In this document: positions 1 to 7,825 of the stretch, one piece after another | How positions within the stretch are numbered: the stretch's first letter is position 1 | Layout: every line of letters begins with the position of its first letter | DNA from: Streptomyces sp. M92 | GTDB lineage: Bacteria; Actinomycetota; Actinomycetes; Streptomycetales; Streptomycetaceae | Direction: 5' to 3' | Assembly (NCBI RefSeq): GCF_028473745.1 | Contig: NZ_CP101137.1 | Coordinates: 6,076,001 to 6,140,000, forward strand | DNA length: 64,000 nucleotides | The notes under the pieces: generated by a model | Database searches by the model: none | What the model was told of the DNA's origin: nothing | The model's input: the letters and a program-made list of their open reading frames with translations, nothing else | Position numbers and translations under genes: made by a program

Positions 1-566
1 TGACCACGTCCAGCCGCCAGTCGGCCCAGGACGTCGCCGCGCTCCTCGACCTGTCCGCGAGCACGTCGGTGGCCGACATCGGCGGCGGCCAGGGGCACGT
101 GGTGGCGAGCCTGCTGGAGAAGTACCCGTCGATGCACGGCACCCTCCTCGACCTGCCCCGCGTGGTGGAGAACGCCGACCCCCGGCTGCGCGAGGGCGGT
201 TCGCTCGCGGACCGGGTGCGGATCGTGCCGGGCGACTGCCGGGAGGCCATCCCGGTCCGGGCCGACGTCTACGTCATCAAGAACATCCTGGAGTGGGACG
301 ACGACAGCACCGCCCGCGCCCTGCGCAACGTCATGGCGGCGGGCGGCCCCGGGGCACGGGTCGTGGTCATCGAGAACCTCGTCGACGACTCGCCCTCCAT
401 GCGGTTCAGCACCGCGATGGACCTGCTGCTGCTCCTCAACGTCGGCGGCGCCAAGCACACCACCGACAGCATGGTCGGCCGGCTGACCGACGCGGGCCTC
501 GTCATCGACGACATCCGCCCGGTCAACCCCTACCTGCACGCGTTCGACTGCACCGTGCCCGAGTGA
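1..566 (+). CDS. O-methyltransferase (AdoMet-dependent, family 2), 3' part
   Basis: The window opens inside this gene. The frame starts at base 3 and ends at TGA 564-566, so about 187 C-terminal residues are visible. The AdoMet-binding glycine motif reads VADIGGGQGHV, followed by an acidic motif (LLDLPRVVENA) and GDCREAIP, as in class I methyltransferases of the hydroxyneurosporene/carminomycin O-methyltransferase type. These enzymes usually methylate phenolic hydroxyls of polyketides or carotenoids. Where classical members carry a catalytic His (LHDW), this one reads ILEW, so the general base seems absent; some polyketide-tailoring relatives such as DnrK/RdmB also lack it. It converges on the SchA/CurD gene across a strong terminator, which suggests the edge of an aromatic polyketide cluster. 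The substrate is unknown. Confidence 0.85.
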   Translation, partial: TTSSRQSAQDVAALLDLSASTSVADIGGGQGHVVASLLEKYPSMHGTLLDLPRVVENADPRLREGGSLADRVRIVPGDCREAIPVRADVYVIKNILEWDDDSTARALRNVMAAGGPGARVVVIENLVDDSPSMRFSTAMDLLLLLNVGGAKHTTDSMVGRLTDAGLVIDDIRPVNPYLHAFDCTVPE

Positions 567-579
567 GCTGACGGGTGGG

Positions 580-632
580 ACGCACCTCGGCCGCCGGTCC
601 GCGACGTGCGCGGGCCGGCGGCCGAGGTGCGT
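580..632. terminator. Bidirectional hairpin terminator
   Basis: A perfect 18-bp inverted repeat (arms 580-597 and 615-632, loop of 17 bases) sits between two convergent genes. There is no U-tract, as is usual for Streptomyces hairpins. It probably ends transcripts of both the methyltransferase and the SchA/CurD gene. Confidence 0.85.
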
Positions 633-651
633 GCGGGCGAGGGGGGCCGGG

Positions 652-1794
652 TCAGACGCCGGGCGCGCGACGGTCGGTGACGAGGTCCATGCGGGCGCCG
701 GCGAGCGCGTGGGCGAGCTCGCCGCCGGCGGGCGCGGGGCCGTCCAGGAGGGTCGTCAGTTCGGACACCCGGGCCGGGTCCGCGAGGCCGAGGGCCACCG
801 CGGGGTCTCCGTCGGCCAGCTCGCCCCGGACGTCGACCAGCCGTACGACGACGTCGTCGCGCTGGAAGATCGTGCTGCACAGGACCGGGCTGTGCGGGTC
901 GTCCGCCGCCGCCTCGTCGGCCGCGGCCAGCAGCTGGGCCAGCCGCATGCCGCAACCCGGCCGGGCCGGGTACGCCAGCGCGTGCCGGCGTGCCGCCGGG
1001 TCCTCCTCGCCCGTCGTCACATGGTGTACGGCGGGCAGGGCCGCCCGGGTGTAGAAGACCCGCGCGGACTCCGGGTCACCGAGGTCCCGGTCCTGCTCCA
1101 GATACGGGTTGAGCGCCTCCTCGAGGGCGCGCACCTCGGGCTGTTCCGCCACGTGCCGCAGAGCCGCGAGCAGGTCGCCGCGGACCTCGATGGCCCGCAC
1201 CACCCGGTTGCCGTGCAGGAACAGGGAGGTGCGGCACAAGCGCGTGCTGTCGTCGACCCGCGGCTCGGGCGAGGCGTAGTCGGCGAGGAGTTCGGCGACC
1301 GCGTCCTCGCTGCCCGGCTTCACGGTGAAGGTGAGGGCGTGCCGGATGACTCCGTCACCGATCCGCGGCGACGTCTGGAGCCCGCCCGGGGCGGCGGACT
1401 CTGCGCCCGCCGCCGGATGCCCCGTCTCGCGGACCACGTGGAAGCGGAGCGACCGGGTGTCCCGGACACAGCTGTGCAGCGGCTTCACCATCCGCACGTG
1501 CTCCTCGCTGCTCACCCAGTTCAAGAACGGCGGGGCGCTCTCCCACTCGCTGGTGATGAGCCACTGCGAGGGGTTCTCGATGGACTGGCACAGCTGCTCG
1601 CCGAGGTGCCCGGGCACGGACTCGACGTGGCTGCGCAGACGTTCGTACGTCTCCAGGAACTGCTGCTGGGCTCCGTCGTAGACCTCGACCAGCAGGACGA
1701 CCCGGAGTCTGGAGCCGTCGAACACGGACTGGGAGACGTGGTGCGACACCTGTCGCGTCAGCGGTTCGGAAGCAGGGGCGGGCGTGGTGGTCAT
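652..1794 (-). CDS. SchA/CurD-like polyketide tailoring protein with ABM domain
   Basis: A 380-residue protein. Residues about 15-115 resemble an antibiotic-biosynthesis monooxygenase (ABM) fold. Residues about 145-370 hold two similar alpha/beta segments (RHALTFTVKPGSEDAVAEL and RRHALAYPARPGCGMRLAQ) typical of the SchA/CurD-like family, whose members (including WhiE ORFI) lie in spore-pigment and other type II polyketide clusters and have no firmly assigned reaction. I chose ATG 1794 because AGGAG lies about nine bases upstream; the longer open frame to 1926 has no ribosome site. No ketosynthase, ACP or cyclase genes are in the window, so the cluster would continue to the left. The family call is strong; the biochemical role is open. 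Confidence 0.82.
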   Translation of the reverse strand: MTTTPAPASEPLTRQVSHHVSQSVFDGSRLRVVLLVEVYDGAQQQFLETYERLRSHVESVPGHLGEQLCQSIENPSQWLITSEWESAPPFLNWVSSEEHVRMVKPLHSCVRDTRSLRFHVVRETGHPAAGAESAAPGGLQTSPRIGDGVIRHALTFTVKPGSEDAVAELLADYASPEPRVDDSTRLCRTSLFLHGNRVVRAIEVRGDLLAALRHVAEQPEVRALEEALNPYLEQDRDLGDPESARVFYTRAALPAVHHVTTGEEDPAARRHALAYPARPGCGMRLAQLLAAADEAAADDPHSPVLCSTIFQRDDVVVRLVDVRGELADGDPAVALGLADPARVSELTTLLDGPAPAGGELAHALAGARMDLVTDRRAPGV

Positions 1795-1960
1795 CCTGCG
1801 CACATCTCCTTCGCGGGTCCTGCACGGGTCCTTCGCGGGGGCGGAACGTGACGCCGGCCGCGGTGGTGCGACGCCGGCGTTCCTCGATCCTGTGCCCGCC
1901 CCTGGTGGCGCGCGACCCGTGTGCACTGCGCGGGTGACCGGGGGCTCGGACGAGGCGGTC

Positions 1961-2638
1961 TCAGGTGAGGTGGGCGAAGACCACGAGGTTGTCCGTGTAG
2001 TCCTTGGCCTTGCGGTCGTAGTCGCCCGCGCAGGTGATCAGCCGTACCTCCGCCCGGTCGGTGTCGCCGTACACACGCTTGCTGGGGAAGTCGTCCTTGT
2101 CGAACGTCTCCAGACTGTCGACCTCGAAGGTGGCCGTGCGTCCGTCGGCCCGCTCCACTCGGAAGACGTCGCCCTCGTCGAGTTCGGAGAGCCGGGCGAA
2201 GACGGCCGCGGACGTCTTGGTGTCCACGTGCCCGGCGATGATCGAGGTGCCCGTCTCCCCCGGGGAGGCGCCCTTGGCGTACCAGCCGACGAGGTTGGTG
2301 TCGTCGGGCGGGGGTGCTTCGAGCTGTCCGTTCTTGCCGATGGCGAGGCCGGTGAAGGGGGCGTCGACGGAGATCTCCGGGATCAGCAGGCGCACCGGCT
2401 TCGACCGGGGCAGGCTCCTCCCGCCGTCGTCCGCGGTGGGCGGGGCCGACGGCGCGGACGCGCCGGGCTGCGAGGTGAGGGGCGGCCGCGAGGAGTCGGC
2501 CGACGTGTCGTTGCCGCCGACCAGACTCACCGCCAGGACCAGGAGGGCCACGGCGCACAGCACCGTCATGCCCGGACGGGATCCCTGTCCGGCGGGCACC
2601 TCCGTGTCGTCGGCGGGTGGGGTAGGGGGGACTGCCAT
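1961..2638 (-). CDS. Class F sortase
   Basis: 225 residues with an N-terminal membrane anchor (about residues 24-42, VLCAVALLVLAVSLVGG), a Ser/Pro-rich linker, then the sortase beta-barrel. The catalytic Cys is in VRLITCAGDYD, the active-site His in SIIAGHVDT, and an Arg/Lys-rich stretch (DRKAKDY) follows the Cys and may supply the third catalytic residue. Sortases cleave C-terminal sorting signals and join secreted proteins to peptidoglycan or to each other. ATG 2638 is preferred to the GTG five codons earlier because GAGGTGG lies about seven bases before it. The gene directly upstream (2778-3212) encodes a small exported protein with a sorting-signal-like tail, a likely substrate. A strong hairpin separates the two, so they may be separate transcripts. 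Confidence 0.9.
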   Translation of the reverse strand: MAVPPTPPADDTEVPAGQGSRPGMTVLCAVALLVLAVSLVGGNDTSADSSRPPLTSQPGASAPSAPPTADDGGRSLPRSKPVRLLIPEISVDAPFTGLAIGKNGQLEAPPPDDTNLVGWYAKGASPGETGTSIIAGHVDTKTSAAVFARLSELDEGDVFRVERADGRTATFEVDSLETFDKDDFPSKRVYGDTDRAEVRLITCAGDYDRKAKDYTDNLVVFAHLT

Positions 2639-2720
2639 CGAGGACCACCTCACTTGGGCACGGCAGCAGGGCGGGCGGTGGAAGGGCGAGGGACGGGCGG
2701 GCGAGGCAGGGGGAAAGCGG

Positions 2721-2756
2721 GCCGGGCCGCCACGCGTTGCCTGGTGGCGGCCCGGC
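2721..2756. terminator. Hairpin terminator between sortase and its partner gene
   Basis: Perfect 13-bp arms at 2721-2733 and 2744-2756 with a 10-base loop, directly downstream of the small secreted protein gene. It probably ends or attenuates that transcript before the sortase gene. Confidence 0.8.
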
Positions 2757-2777
2757 TGCTATCGCGCCCGGCACGGC

Positions 2778-3212
2778 TCACGCCACTCCGTCGGCCGACT
2801 TCCTGCGCCGGACCGCGTACAGACCGGTCGCGGCGACGCCCAGGACGGCCAGCCCGCCCGCGGTCGTGGCCGGCGTGTCCAGCCCGCCGCCTCCGGTGTG
2901 CATCCCGCCGCGCGGCTTCTCCTGCTCGCCGCCGCCCCAGGACTTCTCGCCCTCGTCCTGCTTGTGGGTCTGAGACCCCTCCTTGGAGCCGCCGCCCTCC
3001 CAGTCGCCCTCGTTCACCGCGGCCAGGGCGCCGCCGCCCGTGTGCATTCCGCCGCGCGGTTCGTCGTGCTTGCCTCCGTTGTCGTGCTCCTTGCTGTAGG
3101 AAGAATCGTCGTGCTCCCAGTCGCCGGCGGCCGCCGCGTAGGCGCCGGGTGCGCCGAGGACGAGGACGGCCGAGGCCGCCGCAGTGGTCAGGAGCATGCG
3201 AGCAGAACGCAT
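2778..3212 (-). CDS. Small exported protein with repeat modules and sorting-like C-terminus (putative sortase substrate)
   Basis: 144 residues. Residues 1-27 form a signal peptide ending AYA-AA. The mature part is Gly/His/charge-rich and built of two copies of a module that begins around GDWE and ends in PRGGMHTGGGAL or PRGGMHTGGGGL. The C-terminus is a short polar stretch (LDTPATTAG), a hydrophobic helix (GLAVLGVAATGLYAV) and RRRK, the topology of a sortase signal, but no LPXTG or LAXTG is present. The class F sortase gene follows immediately, so the protein is probably anchored by it, with LDTPA as a possible cleavage site. No known function; the substrate role is inferred from architecture and position. 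Confidence 0.8.
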   Translation of the reverse strand: MRSARMLLTTAAASAVLVLGAPGAYAAAAGDWEHDDSSYSKEHDNGGKHDEPRGGMHTGGGALAAVNEGDWEGGGSKEGSQTHKQDEGEKSWGGGEQEKPRGGMHTGGGGLDTPATTAGGLAVLGVAATGLYAVRRRKSADGVA

Positions 3213-3383
3213 CTGAGGTTCCTTCCGTCACGACCGGGCAGCTGGTGCTTCGTCAGCTGAATTGACCCGGCCCCGACGTGAATCACCGTCAGCCCGCGGC
3301 CCGGGTAGCACCACTCAAGGCGCTCAGGCGGGTGACGGCACGGGTGCATCCGTGGGCGGGCCTCGCCCCGTTGGCCGAACCCG

Positions 3384-5288
3384 CTACTCGTCCGGGTCGG
3401 CGTGGGTCGGGTCGAGGACCTCGGGCTCCTGGCGGCGGGCGCCCGGCGCGGCCCGGTCGGGGGTGGCCTCGCTGTGCGGGGACTGGGGCGGGGGCGGCGG
3501 TGAGATGTCGCCGGGGGCGCCGACACCCTCGGCGGGCAGGCGCAGGGCCAGCAGAGCGACGTCGTCGCCGCGGGGCTCGATGCGGGCGAGCAGTTCGTCG
3601 CAGAACGCGTCGATGCTCTCCTCCTCCAGCCGCCGCGCCAGGACGCCGGCGTGGTGGCGGAGCTTGGCCATGCCGGCGTCGATGGGACGGTCGCGGCTCT
3701 CCACCAGACCGTCGGTGTAGAGCAGGAGGATGCTCTCCGGCGGCAGCTCCTCGGTCGCGTCGGGCCAGTCCAGGCCGAGGCGCAGGGTGGCGCTCATGCC
3801 GATGAGCGGACCGTGCCCCGCCTCCAGGAAGCGGGTCGCGCCGTCCGGGGTGACCACCAGGGGCGGCGGGTGGCCGGCGTTGACCCAGTGGAAGTGCCAG
3901 GGGCCGCCCTCCGGACCTTCGATCCGGGCGAAGACGAGGGTGGCCATGGGGGCGTCGCTGGTGTTGGTCACCGCCTCGTCCAGGCGCCGCATGATGACGC
4001 TGGGCGGTTCCCGGTGGTCCCAGGCCAGGGCGCGCAGCATGTTGCGGACCTCGGCCATGTGGGCGGCGGCCTGCAGGTCGTGACCGACCACGTCCCCGAT
4101 GACCAGGGCCATCACGCCGTCGGAGAGCAGGAAGGCGTCGTACCAGTCGCCGCCGACCTCCATCGCGCTCTCGGCGGGCCAGTAGCGGGCCGCCATGCGC
4201 ACGTGGTCGACCTGCGGAAGGGGGGTCAGCAGCTGGCGCTGCATGGTCACGGCGACGTTCTGCTGCTCCCGGTAGAGCCGGGCGTTGTCCAGTACCAGTC
4301 CGACGCGCCGGCCGATGTCGGCCAGCAGGGCGATCTCGGCCTCGGAATGGGCGGGGTGGTCCCCCGCGCGTGCCACGGTCAGTGTCCCGTACGACCGCTG
4401 CCGGGTGCGGAGCGGGACGACGACGGCGGAGTGTCCGCCGAGTCGTTCGAACAGGACGCGGTGCGTGGCGGCGAGGGGGTGGTGCGGGTCGTCTCGGACC
4501 TCGTCGGCGCTCAGCGGGACGGGACGGTCGCCGTTGACCAGCCGGTTCAGCGCGGCGCGGGCCGCGTCCGGCAGCGGGGCGACGGGCCCTCGCAGCCGTC
4601 CGGCCCGGTGCGGGTGCGTGCTGCTGCGGACGGCGACCCGCTCCAGGACCTCCGACCGGTCCTGGTGGACGTCGGCCGCGGCCCACTGCCCCAGCTCGGG
4701 CACCAGCAGCCGCAGGAGACGGCGGAAGGTGACGGAGGTGCGCTCGGTGGGGACGAGGACCGTGGAGATCTCGGCCACCAGGTGCAGCTGGGTGGTGAAG
4801 GCCTCCAGCGCGGCGGTGCGCGCCTCGATCTCCTCGGTGGCGCTGCGGTGCAGGCTGAAGTCGTGGAAGACGAGCACCAGTCCGTCGGGCCGGCCGTCCC
4901 GGACCAGCGGGGTGGTGGCCCAGATGATCGGCACGGTGGTGCCGTCCGCCCGCTGGAAGTACTCCTCGCTGCCCTCCTCTGCCGGTGTCCCGGTCAGCGG
5001 GTTGCGCAGGGAGCACAGCTCGCGCGGTACGGGGCTGCCGTCGGCGTGTCTGTGCAGCAGGTCGTGCGCGTCGTCTCCGATCATGTCCCGCTCCGGCCGT
5101 CCCAGCAGTTGCTCGGCCCACGGGTTCGCCGACGTGATCCGGCCCGACGCGTCGAGGGTGAGGACGCCGGCGCCCAGGGCCCGCAGCACGGCGCCGGTGA
5201 GGGCGGGATCCGGAACGCCGTCCGCGTTCTTGGGCCCCGGTCCGTCGCCCTCCCGGTGGCCCGCCCAGCGTGACGCCACGACCCTCAC
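3384..5288 (-). CDS. SpoIIE/RsbU-type PP2C phosphatase with PAS and GAF domains
   Basis: About 634 residues. A PAS domain (roughly residues 35-150, with GRITSANPWAEQLLGRP) is followed by a GAF-like domain (about 175-350), then a PPM/SpoIIE serine phosphatase domain. Metal-binding motifs include EVGGDWYDAF, VIGDVVGHDLQAA, WVNAGHPPP, LLYTDGLVE and GDDVALL. Such proteins dephosphorylate anti-sigma antagonists in partner-switching pathways. I start at GTG 5288, preceded by GGAAGG; the frame is open to a GTG at 5333 that lacks a ribosome site. An RsbW-like kinase gene lies 0.9 kb away, but no partner antagonist or sigma gene sits beside it, so its target is unknown. The tail is Pro-rich and disordered. 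Confidence 0.9.
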   Translation of the reverse strand: MRVVASRWAGHREGDGPGPKNADGVPDPALTGAVLRALGAGVLTLDASGRITSANPWAEQLLGRPERDMIGDDAHDLLHRHADGSPVPRELCSLRNPLTGTPAEEGSEEYFQRADGTTVPIIWATTPLVRDGRPDGLVLVFHDFSLHRSATEEIEARTAALEAFTTQLHLVAEISTVLVPTERTSVTFRRLLRLLVPELGQWAAADVHQDRSEVLERVAVRSSTHPHRAGRLRGPVAPLPDAARAALNRLVNGDRPVPLSADEVRDDPHHPLAATHRVLFERLGGHSAVVVPLRTRQRSYGTLTVARAGDHPAHSEAEIALLADIGRRVGLVLDNARLYREQQNVAVTMQRQLLTPLPQVDHVRMAARYWPAESAMEVGGDWYDAFLLSDGVMALVIGDVVGHDLQAAAHMAEVRNMLRALAWDHREPPSVIMRRLDEAVTNTSDAPMATLVFARIEGPEGGPWHFHWVNAGHPPPLVVTPDGATRFLEAGHGPLIGMSATLRLGLDWPDATEELPPESILLLYTDGLVESRDRPIDAGMAKLRHHAGVLARRLEEESIDAFCDELLARIEPRGDDVALLALRLPAEGVGAPGDISPPPPPQSPHSEATPDRAAPGARRQEPEVLDPTHADPDE

Positions 5289-5410
5289 AGCCTTCCGATG
5301 CCGTCCGTCCCGCCAGGTTCCCCCACCGGGCACGGGTGAACCGCTCCGGAGGGCCGGAAGAGGGAGATCGGGTAGGCTCCCGGTGCCGATCTTGTACCTC
5401 GGAGGGGTGT

Positions 5411-6118
5411 GTGCGGACCAGGACCACGACCGCGGCGACGGCCGTACTGAGCTGTCTGCTGGCGGGAGCGCTCACGGCGGGGTGCGGCGCCGGCGACGCC
5501 GGGGAGGCGAAGTCCGCCGACGAGCTGCTCGATGACGCCAACGCCACGATGCGGGCACTGGAGTCCGTACGGATCGACTCCACCAGCACCGCCGCGAAGG
5601 GCGGTACGGTGACCAGCCGCCTCGTGACCGACCTCGACAGCCGGTGTTCCGCGAGGACCGTCTTCTCCGAGGGCGGCAGCCTGGAGCAGATACGGATGGG
5701 CGAGACCGACTTCGTCCGTCCCGACCGCGCCTACCTGGAGAAGTGGAAGCCCGGTGGTGTCACCGGGGAGCAGCGGATGTGGATCAAGGTGCCCGCCGAC
5801 TCGGCGCAGCCCGGCGACGGCCTCTCCTCCTGCACACGGCCCTTCACGTCGTTCGGCAAGGCGAAGAAGGGCAAGAGCGCCTCCGTCGCGGGACGGCCGG
5901 CCGTCGAACTGACCGTGACCGACGACGGGGGCGCCGGGGGCACCGGCGGGACCTACACCTTCCACGTCGCCACCGAGGGCGAGCCCCATCTGCTGAAGGT
6001 GGTCTACAAGGGCGCCGACTACGCTACGACCACGTCGTTCACGGCCTTCGACGAGCCGCTGGACATCAAGGCGCCGGATCCGGCCGAGGTCATCGACGCG
6101 GAGGCGGCGACAAAGTAA
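5411..6118 (+). CDS. Putative lipoprotein, LolA/LppX-like fold
   Basis: 235 residues. A signal peptide ending in lipobox LTAGC gives a lipidated Cys near residue 26, so the protein should sit on the outer face of the membrane. The body (residues about 40-230) is rich in beta-strands, with TATPLE-like framing EKWKPGGVTGEQRMWIKV and FHVATEGEPHLLKVVYKG, as in the streptomycete lipoprotein family that resembles LolA/LprG hydrophobic-ligand carriers. GTG 5411 is chosen because GGAGG precedes it and the signal peptide begins there; the upstream ATG of the longer frame would bury the signal peptide. A clear paralogue lies at 61124-61870. The ligand is unknown. Transcribed divergently from the phosphatase gene. 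Confidence 0.75.
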   Translation: MRTRTTTAATAVLSCLLAGALTAGCGAGDAGEAKSADELLDDANATMRALESVRIDSTSTAAKGGTVTSRLVTDLDSRCSARTVFSEGGSLEQIRMGETDFVRPDRAYLEKWKPGGVTGEQRMWIKVPADSAQPGDGLSSCTRPFTSFGKAKKGKSASVAGRPAVELTVTDDGGAGGTGGTYTFHVATEGEPHLLKVVYKGADYATTTSFTAFDEPLDIKAPDPAEVIDAEAATK

Positions 6119-6154
6119 AGCACCCGGCCACCGAGCAGTACGGGGCCAAAGGGG

Positions 6155-6625
6155 TCAGGACGCGTGGCCGAGGGCCGTGCCGTCGCGGTCGTCCGCGAGC
6201 CGCACCGCGGCCCTCATGCGCTTGCCGACGGGCTCGCGGTGCACCTCGAAGCTCTGGCAGACGGCCATGACGATCTCCAGCCCGTGCCGCCCGACCCGGT
6301 CGGGGTCGGCGCTCTCGGCCACCGGCAGCACCGGATCGCTGTCCCACACCGTGACCTCCACCCGGTCCCCGGCCAGCTCCAGGTCGACGAGTGACGGACC
6401 GGGCGCGTACTTGCAGGCGTTCGTCAGCAGCTCGCTGACCACGAGCTGCACCAGGTCGACCGCGCGGTCGGGCACCGGCCGGTCCCGCGTGGCCCGCACG
6501 CGGGTCAGGAAGGCGCGGGCCAGCTCCCGGCCCCGGGCGATGTCGCCGGGCCTGCCCTCGTACTCCGCCGACACCCTGACCGACGCTTCTCTCGGCCGGT
6601 TCCCGTTCCGGGCAGCCCCGTTCAT
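6155..6625 (-). CDS. RsbW-like anti-sigma factor / ATP-binding serine kinase
   Basis: 156 residues of the GHKL ATPase family (HATPase_c_2). The N-box is ELLTNACKYAPG and the G1 box is TVWDSDPVLP, followed by GRHGLEIVMAVCQSFEV, the glycine-rich ATP lid region. Streptomycetes have dozens of such orphan RsbW homologues, which either phosphorylate an antagonist and bind a sigma factor, or serve conservon/phosphatase pathways. No STAS or sigma gene is adjacent, so the target cannot be named. It could work with the SpoIIE-type phosphatase at 3384-5288, but that is an inference from distance only. It is convergent with the preceding lipoprotein gene. Confidence 0.88.
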   Translation of the reverse strand: MNGAARNGNRPREASVRVSAEYEGRPGDIARGRELARAFLTRVRATRDRPVPDRAVDLVQLVVSELLTNACKYAPGPSLVDLELAGDRVEVTVWDSDPVLPVAESADPDRVGRHGLEIVMAVCQSFEVHREPVGKRMRAAVRLADDRDGTALGHAS

Positions 6626-6727
6626 TCGATCCGCCCTCTTCCTGAGCCTTGACCGTCACGCCAGCCCGTCTACCCCCGGATCCGGGAAACATCGGCCCGC
6701 GGCCACGAGTCGTGCGGGCCTCCTAGG

Positions 6728-7750
6728 ATGGCGGGCGTGGACCTCCTCGCCGTGCGCACCTTCGTCACCGCCGCGGAGGCGGGGCAGCTGCAGATCGCCG
6801 CCGACCGGCTGGCGGTGACCCAGCAGGCAGTGTCCAAGCGCGTCGCCGCCCTGGAGAAGAGTCTTGGCGTGCCGTTGTTCACCCGCACCGCACGAGGGGT
6901 GCGGCTCACCGTCGACGGACAGGCGTTCCTCCCGCACGCGCGTGCGCTGCTCGACGCCGAGGAGCGGGCCCTGTCCTCCGTACGGCCCGGCGGCCGCCCG
7001 CTGCGGGTCGACGTGATCGGCAGACGGGCCGCCACGGCCGGCGTGCTGCGCGACTTCCACCGGGCCCGTCCCGGTGTCGCCCTCGACGTCGTCACACTCC
7101 CCGACGTGCGGGCGGCCGTCGCCGCCATCCGGTCGGGGGCCCTCGACGCGTCCTTCCGCTGCGTCACCATGCCGGGATTCGAGCTGCCGGACGGCATCGA
7201 GGTCACGCCCCTGTTCGACGAGCCGCTCCATCTGGTCACCGGGCCCGCCCACGCGTTGGCGGCGGCACGGGAGATCACCCCCGCCCGGCTCGCCGGTCAT
7301 CGCGTCTGGATGCCGGGGAACGTGCCCGGCACCGAGTGGACGGCCTACTACGACGCCCTCGCCGCCGCGTTCGGGTTCACCATCGACGCCGTGGGACCGA
7401 ACTTCGGCGTCGATGACATGCTCGACACGATCGCCGGGTCCCCGGCGGTGGCAACCTTCCTCAGCGACCGGACACCGCTCGTCCGGCCCGCCGTGGACGG
7501 TCTGCGGCGCATCCCGCTGCGCGACCCGACGCCCGTCTATCCGCACTCCCTGCTCCGGCACGCCGACAACCCGCACCCCGCGCTGGCGGCGCTGCGGGCC
7601 CACCTCGCCTCCCGGCCGGCCCACCACCCGGACGGGGAGGTCTGGGCGCCGCCGTGGGCGCTGCGCTCCCGCCCGCCGGGAGCGGGACCCGCCACGGCCC
7701 GTGCGGCCGGCTCGACGGAGCCCGGGGATGGCCAGGGGCCGGGTGCCTGA
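6728..7750 (+). CDS. LysR-family transcriptional regulator
   Basis: 340 residues. An N-terminal winged helix-turn-helix (LLAVRTFVTAAEAGQLQIAA ... VTQQAVSKRVAALEKSLG, residues about 5-65) is joined to a periplasmic-binding-like effector domain (about 90-295). The last 45 residues are a Pro/Arg-rich extension beyond the usual LysR length. Family alignments favour GTG 6737 (VDLLAVRTF); ATG 6728 is only three codons longer, so I keep the latter. The P450 gene begins 76 bp downstream in the same direction and may be its target or simply a neighbour. Effector unknown. Confidence 0.9.
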   Translation: MAGVDLLAVRTFVTAAEAGQLQIAADRLAVTQQAVSKRVAALEKSLGVPLFTRTARGVRLTVDGQAFLPHARALLDAEERALSSVRPGGRPLRVDVIGRRAATAGVLRDFHRARPGVALDVVTLPDVRAAVAAIRSGALDASFRCVTMPGFELPDGIEVTPLFDEPLHLVTGPAHALAAAREITPARLAGHRVWMPGNVPGTEWTAYYDALAAAFGFTIDAVGPNFGVDDMLDTIAGSPAVATFLSDRTPLVRPAVDGLRRIPLRDPTPVYPHSLLRHADNPHPALAALRAHLASRPAHHPDGEVWAPPWALRSRPPGAGPATARAAGSTEPGDGQGPGA

Positions 7751-7825
7751 CCGATCCTGTCAGGGACGCCGGCCGGCGGCGCGGTCGAAAGGACCGCGCG
7801 GGGCCGGGACGGGGAGGGGATCCTG

